The notes beneath the pieces are model-generated. The model had not been told where the DNA came from. It ran no database searches and saw nothing but the letters and a program-made list of their open reading frames with translations. From Rhodocyclaceae bacterium (GTDB lineage Bacteria; Pseudomonadota; Gammaproteobacteria; Burkholderiales; Rhodocyclaceae): 61,867 bases of DNA. The number at the start of each line of letters is the position of its first letter. Positions within the stretch are counted from its first letter, which is position 1. Shown here piece after piece: positions 1-9,169 of the stretch. The stretch covers positions 1 through 61,867 of the forward strand of contig JAOAHQ010000066.1 in the NCBI GenBank assembly GCA_026415155.1. The letters run 5' to 3'. The translations under genes and the position numbers were made by a program.

Positions 1-143
1 CGATGCCATCGCCTGGAAGCTCAATACCCGACCCCGCAAGAGCCTCAACTGGCTTTGCCCTGCCGAACTCTTCATGCCCGAGGCCTTCAACTTCGAACAA
101 CACTTTCGTCAATTCGTTGCACTTCGACCTTGAAACCGCCGTC
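1..143 (+). mobile_element. IS30-family transposase, 3' end, plus probable right IS terminus
   Basis: Reading from base 2, the frame runs 43 codons to a TGA at 131-133. It contains NTRPRKSLNWLCPAELF, the typical C-terminal end of IS30-family DDE transposases (family form LNTRPRK-LGW-TPAE). The rest of the element lies off the left edge. The stop codon sits in a stretch (about 117-143) that I infer is the right inverted repeat, because recognisable antitoxin coding sequence starts immediately after it at about 144. The left terminus and target duplication cannot be seen. Confidence 0.8.
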
Positions 144-401
144 AATATCCACGAAGCGAAGACCCATCTGTCGCGCTTGGTCGAGCAGGCGGCGGCAGGG
201 GAAGAGATCATCATCGCCAAGGCCGGCAAGCCCATGGCGAAATTGGTACCGCTGGTAGCCGGTCCGCGTGAGCCTCGCCCCTTGGGGTTGCGCGCTGGCC
301 AGCGCGAAGTGCCCGAGGACATCGATACCCTGTTTTCGGTCGAAATCGAAGCGATGTTTTATGGCGCCGCGCCTGCGGGGATGCAAGAAAAGCCACGCTG
401 A
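117..401 (+). CDS. Phd/VapB-type antitoxin, 5' end altered by IS30 insertion
   Basis: This is the antitoxin of a type II toxin-antitoxin pair; it would bind the VapC toxin just downstream and repress their operon. The family signature AVNIHEAKTHLSRLVEQ is followed by IIIAKAGKPMAKLVPL, the standard Phd/VapB N-terminal fold. No ATG lies where the family normally begins, two or three residues before VNIHEAK. The sequence there is the end of the IS30 element. The nearest in-frame start is a TTG at 117, giving 94 residues. An ATG at 3 in the same frame would give a 132-residue protein with an IS-encoded leader. Its TGA overlaps the vapC ATG by one base. The family is clear; the start and whether it is expressed are uncertain. 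Confidence 0.7.
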   Translation: MHFDLETAVNIHEAKTHLSRLVEQAAAGEEIIIAKAGKPMAKLVPLVAGPREPRPLGLRAGQREVPEDIDTLFSVEIEAMFYGAAPAGMQEKPR

Positions 402-781
402 TGCGCCTGTTGCTCGACACCCAGGTTTTGCTCTGGGCCATTTATCAAAGGCTGTCTCCCGCCAGGCAAGAGCGCCTGCGCGATCGCGACAACGACGTCT
501 TCTTCAGCGCGGTGACAATTGCCGAGATTGCTCTCAAGGCATCATTGAGGCGTACCGATTTTCCTTTCGAGCCTCGGGAAGTCAGCGAAGCGGCACGTTC
601 GTCGGCCTTCGATGAGCTTGCGCTGACGGCAGATCAGGTCAAAAGGCTTGCGTTGCTTCCTTGGCACCACCGCGATCCCTTCGATCGCATGCTCGTCGCC
701 CAGGCCATCGAGGAAGGGCTGCGCCTGATCACGGCGGATCGTGCCTTGTCGGCCTATACCGATCTCGTCGAGGTGATTTGA
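401..781 (+). CDS. vapC: VapC-type PIN-domain toxin ribonuclease
   Basis: PIN-domain RNase of 126 residues. The acidic metal-binding residues expected of the family are visible: D6 in LLLDTQ, E42 in IAEIALKA, D95 in [11 protein letters not shown] and D113 in ITADRAL. The [11 protein letters not shown] segment is characteristic of PIN toxins paired with Phd-type antitoxins. The start overlaps the antitoxin stop by one base (TGATG), and its own TGA overlaps the ATG of ispH by one base. The toxin is therefore translationally joined to an essential gene, which is unusual. Length is normal and no frame damage is seen. Confidence 0.88.
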   Translation: MRLLLDTQVLLWAIYQRLSPARQERLRDRDNDVFFSAVTIAEIALKASLRRTDFPFEPREVSEAARSSAFDELALTADQVKRLALLPWHHRDPFDRMLVAQAIEEGLRLITADRALSAYTDLVEVI

Positions 782-1710
782 TGGAAATCCTGCTTGCCAA
801 TCCCCGCGGCTTCTGCGCCGGCGTCGAACGCGCGATTGCCATCGTCGAGCGCGCGCTCGAAAAGTTCGGCGCGCCGATCTACGTGCGCCACGAAGTCGTG
901 CATAACCGCCATGTCGTCGAGGCGCTCAAGGCCAAGGGCGCGGTCTTCGTCGAGGAACTCGATGAAGTGCCCGAGGGCGCGACGGTGATCTTCTCGGCCC
1001 ACGGCGTGCCCAAAGCCGTGCGCCAGGAAGCCGAGCGCCGCCAGCTCACGGTATTCGATGCCACCTGTCCGCTCGTCACCAAGGTGCATCTGGAAGTCGA
1101 GCGCCACCGCAAGGCCGGGCGCGAGGTGGTCATGATCGGCCACAGGGGCCACCCGGAAGTCGAGGGCACGATGGGCCAGTGGCCCGACGGCATGTACCTC
1201 GTCGAAACCGTCGCGGACGTAGCGGCCCTGAAAGTCGGCGCTGGCAAGACGGCCCCCTCCTTGGCCTATGTGACGCAGACGACGCTGTCCGTCGATGACG
1301 CCGCCGCGATCGTCGCGGCGCTCAAGGCGCGCTTTCCCGACATCGTCGGGCCGAAGAAGGACGACATCTGTTACGCGACGCAAAACCGGCAGGATGCCGT
1401 CAAACGGCTCGCGGCGCGCTGCGAGGTCGTGCTCGTCGTCGGCTCGAAGAACAGCTCCAATTCGAACCGCCTGCGCGAGGTGGCCGCGCAGGCGGGGGCG
1501 CGGGCCTATTTGCTCGACAGCGCGGCGGAAATCGATCCCGCATGGTTCGCGGGCGTCTCGTCCGTCGGCATCACGGCGGGCGCCTCGGCGCCCGAGTCGC
1601 TCGTGCAGGAAGTGGCCGAGGCCGTGGCGGCCCGCTTGAAGCTGCCGCTGCCCGAAATGGGGCGACACGACGAAGGCATTCGCTTCGCGCTGCCCGAAGC
1701 CCTGCTCTGA
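781..1710 (+). CDS. ispH: 4-hydroxy-3-methylbut-2-enyl diphosphate reductase
   Basis: Last enzyme of the MEP isoprenoid pathway; it reduces HMBPP to IPP and DMAPP using a [4Fe-4S] cluster in the cytoplasm. The protein has 309 residues, the usual length. Cluster cysteines C12, C96 and C197 and the substrate-pocket residues H41, H74, H124 and E126 are all present, as is the TQTTLSVDD block. Residues 151-158 (KVGAGKTA) are encoded by a copy of the dispersed repeat. In relatives this position is a variable loop just before LAYVTQTTL, so the fold should tolerate it. The gene starts inside the stop codon of vapC; in relatives it normally follows fkpB, so the upstream context appears rearranged. Confidence 0.97.
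   Translation: MEILLANPRGFCAGVERAIAIVERALEKFGAPIYVRHEVVHNRHVVEALKAKGAVFVEELDEVPEGATVIFSAHGVPKAVRQEAERRQLTVFDATCPLVTKVHLEVERHRKAGREVVMIGHRGHPEVEGTMGQWPDGMYLVETVADVAALKVGAGKTAPSLAYVTQTTLSVDDAAAIVAALKARFPDIVGPKKDDICYATQNRQDAVKRLAARCEVVLVVGSKNSSNSNRLREVAAQAGARAYLLDSAAEIDPAWFAGVSSVGITAGASAPESLVQEVAEAVAARLKLPLPEMGRHDEGIRFALPEALL
1234..1253 (+). repeat. dispersed repeat, copy 1 (inside ispH)
   Basis: Core GTCGGCGCTGGCAAGACGGC preceded by GAAA. Read in frame as VGAGKTA in IspH. Confidence 0.85.
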
Positions 1711-1818
1711 ACGGCGAAAATACCGCTCGCCGGCCGAATTAGACCGCTCGTCGGCTGACACTGGCCAATCGGCGCGGCACCGCTTAGATTTCGTCTCAAC
1801 CGATCAAGGAGCAAGCCC

Positions 1819-2244
1819 ATGAAGGCACACACGGGATTCACCCTCATCGAGCTGATGATCGTCGTCGTGATCGTGTCCATCCTCGCGGCGGTGGCCTTGC
1901 CTGCCTACAACGATTACGTGCTGCGCGGCAAGCTGGCCGAAGCGCATGGCGAGCTCGCCGCCATGCGCACCAAGCTCGAAACCTATTTTCTCGACAACCG
2001 CACCTATGTCGGGGCCTGCCAGTCCAACACCGTGGCGCCTCTGCCGACGGGCCGCTACTTCGATTACGCCTGTGCGCTGACGGCGACGACCTATACCGTC
2101 ACCGCGACCGGCAAGGCCGCCGAAGGCACGGGGGGGTTCACCTACACGATCAACGAAAAGAACGAGCGCAAGACGACCTCGGTGCCAGATGGCTGGACGA
2201 CCAATGCCACCTGCTGGGTGACAAGGAAAGGCGGCACATGCTGA
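1819..2244 (+). CDS. pilE: type IV pilin-like protein (PilE family)
   Basis: Class III prepilin of 141 residues. The leader MKAHTG is followed by FTLIELMIVVVIVSILAAVA, so PilD would cleave after G6, leaving F7 methylated and E11 as the conserved Glu5. The hydrophobic N-terminal helix anchors the subunit in the inner membrane and then in the fibre. Four cysteines (GACQS, YACAL, ATCWV and the C-terminal one) could form the disulfide-closed loops of pilins. AAGGAG at 1806-1811 is a good ribosome binding site. First gene of the pilE-fimT-pilV-pilW-pilX-pilY1 block. It could be a minor pilin instead of the major one; sequence alone does not decide. Confidence 0.88.
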   Translation: MKAHTGFTLIELMIVVVIVSILAAVALPAYNDYVLRGKLAEAHGELAAMRTKLETYFLDNRTYVGACQSNTVAPLPTGRYFDYACALTATTYTVTATGKAAEGTGGFTYTINEKNERKTTSVPDGWTTNATCWVTRKGGTC

Positions 2245-2771
2245 AGATGCGCGCCGCGCGCGGCCTCTCCCTCATCGAGGTGATCATCGTGATCGTGCTG
2301 ATCGGTTTCTTGCTGATCACAGGCTTGCCTGCCTTTTCAACGATGCTCGCCAATCAGCGCATCCGGTCGGTGGCCGATGCCGTGCTCGCTGGCTTGCAAA
2401 CCGCGCGCATCGAAGCGATGAAGCGCAACCAGAACGTCACCTTCACCTTCGATCCCGATAGCACGAAGGCGTGGCAGATCACCTTGCCGGACAGCACCGT
2501 GCTCCAATCGATGTTCGCCGATCAGCGCGGCAGCGTGGCCGTCGTGCCTTGGCACGATGTAGATCAAATCGTCTTCAACAATCTCGGCCGGCGCACGACG
2601 CCTTCCTCGGGCAGCGTGAATGTCCTCAACATCGACATCCGCAACCCAGCCATCGACGCCTGCGAGACGGAAGGCGGGTCGTTGCGCTGCCTGCGCATCA
2701 CCGTCGGCATCGGCGGCGAGCTGCGCCTGTGCGATCCCAAGCGCCCCGCGGGCGATCCACAGGCCTGTTGA
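2238..2771 (+). CDS. fimT: GspH/FimT-type minor pseudopilin
   Basis: Minor pilin of 177 residues. The prepilin site is ARG followed by LSLIEVIIVIVLIGFL, with E14 as the +5 glutamate. The body matches the GspH/FimT family (NQRIRSVADAVLAGLQTAR, then EAMKRNQNVTF), which primes pilus assembly and in some species binds DNA during uptake. It starts inside the last codons of pilE (ATGCTGA), so the two are translationally coupled. A C-terminal cysteine cluster (DACE, LRCLR, RLCD, final C) could form disulfides. Confidence 0.9.
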   Translation: MLKMRAARGLSLIEVIIVIVLIGFLLITGLPAFSTMLANQRIRSVADAVLAGLQTARIEAMKRNQNVTFTFDPDSTKAWQITLPDSTVLQSMFADQRGSVAVVPWHDVDQIVFNNLGRRTTPSSGSVNVLNIDIRNPAIDACETEGGSLRCLRITVGIGGELRLCDPKRPAGDPQAC

Positions 2772-2783
2772 GAGGGGACAGCG

Positions 2784-3197
2784 ATGAAAACGAGACCGGC
2801 TCGGCAAAGCGGCGCGACACTGCTCGAAGTCCTGGTCGCGCTGCTCATCTTCGCCTTTGGCGTGCTGGGCCTCCTCGGCATGCAGGCGGTGGCGATCAAA
2901 CTCACTGCCGATGCGAAATACCGCGCCGAGGCCTCTGCCTTCGCCGACCAGCTCATCAGCCAGATGTGGGCGGATGATCGCGCCACGCTCGCATCTCATT
3001 ACCAGACTGGCATGGACAAATACAACGCCTGGAAAGACCAAATCATCGCCTCGGGGGGGCTGCCAGGGGCTTCCCTTCCCACCAATGCACCGACCGTGAC
3101 GATCAGCCCCGAGAATGTCGTGACGATCACCTTGCGTTGGCAGGCGCCCGATGAAAAAGCCCCCCACCAGCATGTCGTCGTGGCGCGACTGAACTAG
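2784..3197 (+). CDS. pilV: type IV pilus minor pilin PilV
   Basis: Minor pilin of 137 residues. The prepilin motif is QSG followed by ATLLEVLVALLIFAFGVLG, with the +5 glutamate at E15. The run VLVALLIFAFGVLGLLGMQ is the usual PilV helix. A purine-rich GAGAGGGGA run precedes the ATG. It lies 12 bases after fimT and 11 before pilW, consistent with one operon. Its role by family is in the pilus-tip priming complex with PilW, PilX and PilY1. Confidence 0.88.
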   Translation: MKTRPARQSGATLLEVLVALLIFAFGVLGLLGMQAVAIKLTADAKYRAEASAFADQLISQMWADDRATLASHYQTGMDKYNAWKDQIIASGGLPGASLPTNAPTVTISPENVVTITLRWQAPDEKAPHQHVVVARLN

Positions 3198-3208
3198 GAG
3201 AGGGAAAA

Positions 3209-4384
3209 ATGCCTGTGCTTCGCATCGGCACCCGTCAGCACGGCTTCACGATCATCGAACTGCTCGTCGCCTTGGTGATCGGCCTCATCGGCTCGCTCGC
3301 CATCATGCAGATCTACGTCGGCTCCGAGGCCGGCAAACGCGCCACGGGCAGCCTCGCCGAAGCCCAGGGCGGCGGCATGGTGGCCCTCTATGCCATCGAG
3401 CGCGAATTGCAGCAGGCAGGCTTGGGCTTCATGCATTTGGCCGCCTTGGGTTGCCGGCTCCAATCCGATACGTCTGTCATCAAGCTGGACAATGTTCCGC
3501 TGCAACCCGTCACCATCATTCCGGCGGGGGCGACGCAAACGGACTCGGCCAACCTCTGGGGCATCCCGCCGGGCGATGCGAACTCCGACATGATCGCAAT
3601 CGCCGCCGGCGATGCCAGCGCCATGGTCGAGGGCACAATCACCACCATCGCCGCCGCCTCCGGCGCGACGACCTATCGCCTCTCGAGCGTGTTGGGGCTG
3701 GCCAACGGCGACTGGCTGCTGCTCTCCGAAGCGGGCAAGGACTGCACATTGACGCGGGTCGAATCGACCAACATCGACGGCGATGTCACGGTGACCTATG
3801 GCGGCGTGAGCGACTATGCGGCGAACAGCCGCGTGTTGCATCTGGGCCGGGCGCCGACGCTGGTCGTCTATGCGGTGCGCAACGGCACGCTGACGCGCTG
3901 CGATTTTCTCGCCAGTGATTGCACGGACGCCGGCCAGGTAAACAACACGACGGTGTGGGTGCCGGTGGCCAATGACGTCGTCGCCATTGCTGCCCAGTAT
4001 GGCTTCGATACTTCGGCGACGGCCGACATGACGGTCGAGAACTATTGCAAGTCGCGCGTGCCGCCCGGCGGGCAATGTCCCGCGACGGACGACGGCATGG
4101 CTGCGCCCGGCATGCTCAGTGCGACTCAGCCGGCGCGCGCTTGCGACTGGGCGCGCGTGCCCATCGTCCAGCTCGCCTTGGTGAGCCGCAGCGGCCAGTA
4201 TGAAAAGGAAGAGGTGAGCCCGGCATCGATCAAACTCTGGCCGGACAATACGAATGACGCCGTGCCGCCGACGACGAGAGGGCCGGTCTGGAACGTGCCC
4301 GACCGCCATTACCGCTATCGCGTGGCGCGTACCGCCGTGGCCTTGCGCAACGTCATCTGGATGGGAGCGCAATCGACATGTTGA
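3209..4384 (+). CDS. pilW: type IV pilus assembly protein PilW
   Basis: Minor pilin of 391 residues. The prepilin motif is QHG followed by FTIIELLVALVIGLIGSLA, with E17 at +5. The family segment ALYAIERELQQAGLGF follows the helix. The rest is a large Thr/Ala-rich periplasmic domain with scattered cysteines. A ribosome binding site GGAGAGGG lies just upstream. The 3' end overlaps pilX by 7 bases. By family it belongs to the tip initiation complex that carries PilY1. Confidence 0.88.
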   Translation: MPVLRIGTRQHGFTIIELLVALVIGLIGSLAIMQIYVGSEAGKRATGSLAEAQGGGMVALYAIERELQQAGLGFMHLAALGCRLQSDTSVIKLDNVPLQPVTIIPAGATQTDSANLWGIPPGDANSDMIAIAAGDASAMVEGTITTIAAASGATTYRLSSVLGLANGDWLLLSEAGKDCTLTRVESTNIDGDVTVTYGGVSDYAANSRVLHLGRAPTLVVYAVRNGTLTRCDFLASDCTDAGQVNNTTVWVPVANDVVAIAAQYGFDTSATADMTVENYCKSRVPPGGQCPATDDGMAAPGMLSATQPARACDWARVPIVQLALVSRSGQYEKEEVSPASIKLWPDNTNDAVPPTTRGPVWNVPDRHYRYRVARTAVALRNVIWMGAQSTC

Positions 4385-4980
4385 CCCTTCGTGCCACTCG
4401 CTCGAGACAGCGTGGCGTGACGCTGTTCCTTGCCTTGATCGTCCTCGTCGCGATGCTGCTCTCGGGCATCGCGCTCTTTCGCACCGTCGATTCCGGCGTG
4501 CTCGTCGCTGGCAACATTGCAATGCAAAAGAGCGCCACGCGGCAGGGCGACCAGGGCACCGAGGCCGCGATCGAGTGGCTCACTTCTGCGGGCACGGCGC
4601 TTTATACGACCGCGGGCGGCGCAGGCCACGGTTATGTTGCTAACGCCCTCAACGACGCGCCCGGCACGAATCAGACCTGGGCGCAGTGGTGGGACATCTA
4701 TACCCAGACCCATGCGCCGGCTTCTCTCCCTGAGGACCCCAATACCGGCAACAAGGTCTATTACCTGATCCAGCGGCTCTGTTCCGGCGAAGGGCAGCCC
4801 TATACGGGAGGGCTGACTTGCGTAGGCCCGCCGCCGAGCGCTGAGAGCAATACCGGTGGCAGCAAGGCCGTGAGCGTCGTAGCCCTGCAGCGGGCGAACA
4901 AGGTGTATTACCGCATCACGAGCAAGATCGTCGGCCCGCGCAACACGGTCAGTTTCGTCCAGACCGTGGTCGCAATGTGA
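4378..4980 (+). CDS. pilX: type IV pilus assembly protein PilX
   Basis: Minor pilin of 200 residues. The leader ends in RQRG before VTLFLALIVLVAMLLSGIA. The +5 position is leucine, not glutamate, which is common in the PilX/GspK-like group placed at the pilus tip. The segment GNIAMQKSATRQGDQGTEAAIEWL matches PilX proteins. It overlaps pilW by 7 bases and precedes pilY1 by 24. Confidence 0.85.
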   Translation: MLTLRATRSRQRGVTLFLALIVLVAMLLSGIALFRTVDSGVLVAGNIAMQKSATRQGDQGTEAAIEWLTSAGTALYTTAGGAGHGYVANALNDAPGTNQTWAQWWDIYTQTHAPASLPEDPNTGNKVYYLIQRLCSGEGQPYTGGLTCVGPPPSAESNTGGSKAVSVVALQRANKVYYRITSKIVGPRNTVSFVQTVVAM

Positions 4981-5004
4981 AGGGACGATCGGAAGGAGAG
5001 TGAC

Positions 5005-8000
5005 ATGAAACACTTACGCGTAGTCAAGCAGCTCGCCTGGGCGCTCATGAGCGCAAGCGCGCTGACGGCGGCAGGACAGAGCCTGGCGGCGCCCCTCAAT
5101 CTGGCCACCGAACCGCTGATCACGATCCCGCCCGATGCCTCGGCCGTGGTGCGCCCCAATCTCTTTTTCATCCTCGACAACTCGGGCTCGATGAACTGGG
5201 ACTATCTGCCCGACTATGTCGTCGATTACAACCTCTGTAAAGGGAATACCGGCACGGCCAGCCTGCGCTGCTGCCGCAACCCTTCGGGCACGGCGATCAG
5301 CTCCGCTTCGACGAGCAGCACCTGCCTGCCGCAGAACATCAGCACCGGCGCCAACCTCGACGGTGGATCGACGACCTACCTGCGAGGGCTCCCCCCCTTT
5401 CATTCCTCGGCCTTCAATTCGGTCTATTACAACCCCGAGATCACCTATGCGCCGCCCAAGAACGCCGATGGCACGAGCAAGACGAGCTACTCCGGCACAG
5501 GAGCGACGCCTTGGGATGGCTACAACGTCCAGTATGGCAGCGGCGACACGATCACGCTGACCTCGCAATTTCCGGACGTGCAATGGTGCACGAACACGAG
5601 CTACACGGATTGCCTGCGCGCCGACAACTACCTCGTGCCGGGCACGGTGAGCGGCAAGAGCTATACGACGATGCGTGCGACGACGGCAAGCGGCACGGGC
5701 AGCTTCGTCACCGGCACTCCGGCCAGCCCGACGACCGCGAGCCGCAGCGTCGGCCCCTACTTCTACACGATCGTGCCGGGCGAATATTGCACGACGCCGA
5801 AGCTCACCGACTGTGCGACTCAAAATACGCCCTCGGTCGCCCGGCCTTATCCTGCCACGGTGCGCTGGTGTAACAACTCGGCGGGCAGGGTGGCGGGAGA
5901 GCCGGGCGCGAGCTCGGGCAATGCCTGCCAGGCGGTCAGGAATTCGACCTTCCAGCATCCGCGCTATCCAACGCTGCTCTTGTCGAGCAGCCCGGCTACC
6001 TATGTGCCAGGACGCTGGGTGCGCACCGACATCGTCTCGGGGGGGAGCTATGGCAACCTTTGCGTCAATTCCTCCGGCACGGTGACGCAGCGCGCTGGCG
6101 CCTGCCTTTCGGGCGAGACGGCGGTCATCGACCGCTCGCGGCGCACCGACTGCGCCGCACGGCCGGCCTGCACTTATGCTGAAGAGCTTGCCAACTTCGC
6201 CAATTGGTTTGCCTGGTATCGAAGCCGCATGCAGATGGCCAAATCGGCCTTGAGCCATTCCTTTGTCGGCCTCGATGAGCGTAACCGCGTCGGCTATTTC
6301 ACGATCAATGCCGGCAGCGGCAGCACAAACAACGCCAGCAATTATTACTTGCTCAACATCGCGCCTTTCAACGCTACGCAGAAAAACACCTTCTTCACCC
6401 GCCTGTTCGCTGCCGACCCGACGGGCAGCACGCCGCTCAGGATCGCGCTCGCCAATGCCGGCCGCATCTATGCCGGCAAGACGGCCATCACTGGCGCGAC
6501 CGATCCGGTGCAATACTCCTGCCAGAAGAATTACACGATCCTCTCGACCGACGGCTATTGGAACGGCGGCAACGGCAAAAAGATCGACGGCACGACGGAT
6601 ATCGGTAATGAAGATGCGACCGGCATGGTCATCGGCGGGGTGACCGGTCCCTTCGCGGATAGCTATACCGCGACGCTGGCCGATGTGGCGGCCTATTACT
6701 ACAAGACCGATCTGCGCGATCCGGCGCTGGGCAACTGCACCGGCGCGCTGGGGGCGGGCATCAATGTCTGTACCAACGACGTGCCCTCATCGAGCAATCC
6801 CGTCGATGACAAGAATCCCGCCCAGCACATGGTGACCTTCACGATCGGCCTCGGGATTCCTGGCGTCATGAAGTATCGGAGCGACTACACCTCGGATACG
6901 ACCGATGCGACCGACGACTACAAGGCCGTGCGCGATGGCACGACGGCAAACCCCGCCGCGGGCATCTGCCCCTGGCAGACCTCTGGCGCCTGCAACTGGC
7001 CGAATCCGCAGACTTCCTCGTCGTCCGAGATTCAAGAACGCATCGACGATCTGTGGCATGCCGCCGTCAATGGCCACGGCAAGTATTACAGTGCCGGTGA
7101 CGCTCAGGCCTTGCGCGATGGTCTCAACAATGCGCTTGCCTCGATCCAGAGCGACGATGGCAGCGGCGCGGCGGCGACGACCAGTAACCCGAACGTGACG
7201 ACTGGTGACAACTTCGTCTTCAGCTCGAAATACTGGACGGTGCGCTGGACGGGCGAGTTTTATCGCCAGACCATGGATCCCACCACGGGCAACATTGCCG
7301 CCGCGCATGACTGGGATGCGCATACCCTGCTCGATGCCGCCACCTGGAGCTCGCGCAAGATCCTCACTTTCGATCCCAGCGGCACGCCGCGGAACTTCCA
7401 GTGGAGCAGTCTCAACGACTCCAATGGCAGCGTCACGAATTGCGCGCCGCCCCAGGACGAGAAGGATTGCTTCTCGGCGGCGGTGATCGCCAGCGGGCTT
7501 TCTCAATGGGGCAGCCTGACGACGAGTGAAAAGGCGCTCGCCGAAGGGCAGAATCTCGTCAATTACCTGCGCGGCGAGAAGACCTACGAGTGGGAAAATA
7601 CCGAGAATCCGAATCTCTATCGCAAGCGCGAGGCCAGGCTCGGCGACATCGTCCATTCCGAAGCGGTCTATGTCGGCAAATATCTTTACGATTACGGCTA
7701 TGGCACGTCGAACAACTATCCGACGCGCGGCACCGATCGCGACTATCCGACCGTCTATGTCGCGGCCAACGACGGCATGCTGCATGCCTTCAACGCGGGC
7801 CCCGTCAGCCATTCCACCAAGGCCAACGACACCAACTATGGCGCCGAGCGCTGGGCCTACATCCCGTCGATGGTCATCAAGAACCTCTATCGGCTTGCCA
7901 GCAAGGACTACGCGCACCGCTATTTCGTCGATGGCACGCCGGTGGCCGGTGACGTGCAAGATGGCAGCAGCTGGAAGACCATTCTCGTCGGCGGTCTTGC

Positions 8001-9144
8001 CGGCGGCGGGCCGGGCTATTACGCCCTCGATATCACCGACCAGCAAAATCCCAAGGTGCTCTGGGAGTTCCGTCAAAAGAGTGGCTGCACGGCGACGAGC
8101 CCCACTGGCAGCAGCCGCTATTCCTCTTCCGGCCGCATGACCGAGGATTGCGATCTGGGCTATAGCTACGGTAACCCCATCATCGCCAAGATCCCCGGCG
8201 GCACCTGGGTCGTCATGGTGACTTCAGGCTACAACAACCACACGGGCGGCGATGGCAAGGGCTATCTCTACATCCTCAACGCCCTGACCGGCGCGGTGAT
8301 GGGCAAGGTCTCGACCGGCGTGGGCGATACGACGACGCCGAGCGGGCTCGCGAAGATCAATGCCTGGGCCGACAACGCCATGATCGACAACACGGCCAAA
8401 TATGTCTATGGCGGCGATCTCCTCGGCAACATGTGGAAGTTTGATCTGACCGGCTGTACGGGCACATCTACCTGCACGCCGGTGAAGAGCCTCTTGATCA
8501 ACGTGGGCAGCACGAAGCCAATCACGGCCAAGCCCGAACTCGGCGAAGTCGTCAAGAGCAATGGCCAGAAGAAGCGCATCGTCTTTTTCCCGACCGGCAG
8601 CCTGCTCTCCAACGACGATTTGGCCGTCACCGCGACGCAAAGCTTCTATGGCATCTGGGATGCCGACAGCGGCGCGCCGACGACGATCGTGCCAGCCACC
8701 GCCACGGGCACCACGACGCGCACGGGGGTGGTGAAAGCCTCCGTCTTCGAGGACGATAACAATCTCGGCTGGCAGCTCGATTTCCCGGGCGCGGGCGAGC
8801 GCGGCAACACCGATCCGCAACTGGCCTTCGGCACGCTGGTTTTCACGACCAATATGCCGGGCTCCTCCAACCCGTGTAACCCCTCGGGCTTCACGAGCTG
8901 GCTGTGGAACGTCGATTACAAATCGGGCGGCGTGGTCGAGCTGCCGGGCGAGACGAATACAATGCTCGCCAGGCAATATGCCGGCGCGGCAACGCGGCCG
9001 AACATCGTCGTGCTGCCTTCCGGCGTCGTCAAGAGCATCACGCGCGTGACGGGCCAGGAAGTACAAAACATCGTCGATGAGGTCAGGATCGGCACGACGG
9101 CGACCGGCGCACGGCGCGTTTCCTGGCGCGAGCTGCTCAATTGA
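5005..9144 (+). CDS. pilY1: PilY1-type pilus tip adhesin/assembly factor
   Basis: Large secreted protein of 1379 residues. A signal peptide (MKHLRVVKQLAWALMSASA) is followed by a von Willebrand A-like region whose metal-site motif is DNSGSM at 58-63. The middle holds many Cys, Gly, Ser and Thr. The C-terminal third is the PilY1 beta-propeller, recognisable by LGDIVHSEAVYVG, VYVAANDGMLHAFNAG and ILVGGLAGGGPGYYALD. PilY1 sits at the pilus tip, antagonises retraction and mediates adhesion. GGAAGGAG lies just upstream of the ATG. Residues AGKTA near 6472-6485 resemble the dispersed repeat only in part. Confidence 0.95.
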   Translation: MKHLRVVKQLAWALMSASALTAAGQSLAAPLNLATEPLITIPPDASAVVRPNLFFILDNSGSMNWDYLPDYVVDYNLCKGNTGTASLRCCRNPSGTAISSASTSSTCLPQNISTGANLDGGSTTYLRGLPPFHSSAFNSVYYNPEITYAPPKNADGTSKTSYSGTGATPWDGYNVQYGSGDTITLTSQFPDVQWCTNTSYTDCLRADNYLVPGTVSGKSYTTMRATTASGTGSFVTGTPASPTTASRSVGPYFYTIVPGEYCTTPKLTDCATQNTPSVARPYPATVRWCNNSAGRVAGEPGASSGNACQAVRNSTFQHPRYPTLLLSSSPATYVPGRWVRTDIVSGGSYGNLCVNSSGTVTQRAGACLSGETAVIDRSRRTDCAARPACTYAEELANFANWFAWYRSRMQMAKSALSHSFVGLDERNRVGYFTINAGSGSTNNASNYYLLNIAPFNATQKNTFFTRLFAADPTGSTPLRIALANAGRIYAGKTAITGATDPVQYSCQKNYTILSTDGYWNGGNGKKIDGTTDIGNEDATGMVIGGVTGPFADSYTATLADVAAYYYKTDLRDPALGNCTGALGAGINVCTNDVPSSSNPVDDKNPAQHMVTFTIGLGIPGVMKYRSDYTSDTTDATDDYKAVRDGTTANPAAGICPWQTSGACNWPNPQTSSSSEIQERIDDLWHAAVNGHGKYYSAGDAQALRDGLNNALASIQSDDGSGAAATTSNPNVTTGDNFVFSSKYWTVRWTGEFYRQTMDPTTGNIAAAHDWDAHTLLDAATWSSRKILTFDPSGTPRNFQWSSLNDSNGSVTNCAPPQDEKDCFSAAVIASGLSQWGSLTTSEKALAEGQNLVNYLRGEKTYEWENTENPNLYRKREARLGDIVHSEAVYVGKYLYDYGYGTSNNYPTRGTDRDYPTVYVAANDGMLHAFNAGPVSHSTKANDTNYGAERWAYIPSMVIKNLYRLASKDYAHRYFVDGTPVAGDVQDGSSWKTILVGGLAGGGPGYYALDITDQQNPKVLWEFRQKSGCTATSPTGSSRYSSSGRMTEDCDLGYSYGNPIIAKIPGGTWVVMVTSGYNNHTGGDGKGYLYILNALTGAVMGKVSTGVGDTTTPSGLAKINAWADNAMIDNTAKYVYGGDLLGNMWKFDLTGCTGTSTCTPVKSLLINVGSTKPITAKPELGEVVKSNGQKKRIVFFPTGSLLSNDDLAVTATQSFYGIWDADSGAPTTIVPATATGTTTRTGVVKASVFEDDNNLGWQLDFPGAGERGNTDPQLAFGTLVFTTNMPGSSNPCNPSGFTSWLWNVDYKSGGVVELPGETNTMLARQYAGAATRPNIVVLPSGVVKSITRVTGQEVQNIVDEVRIGTTATGARRVSWRELLN

Positions 9145-9169
9145 GGAGGAGGCGCCCACGGCATGGCAG

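Noticed and set aside
1763-1790. Sigma-54 promoter before pilE
   Set aside because: GG and GC elements do not have the required 10-base spacing with a TTGC -12 element.
6472-6485. Partial repeat match in pilY1 (GCCGGCAAGACGGC)
   Set aside because: Only the last 14 bases match; the preceding bases do not, and the residues fit the native protein segment.
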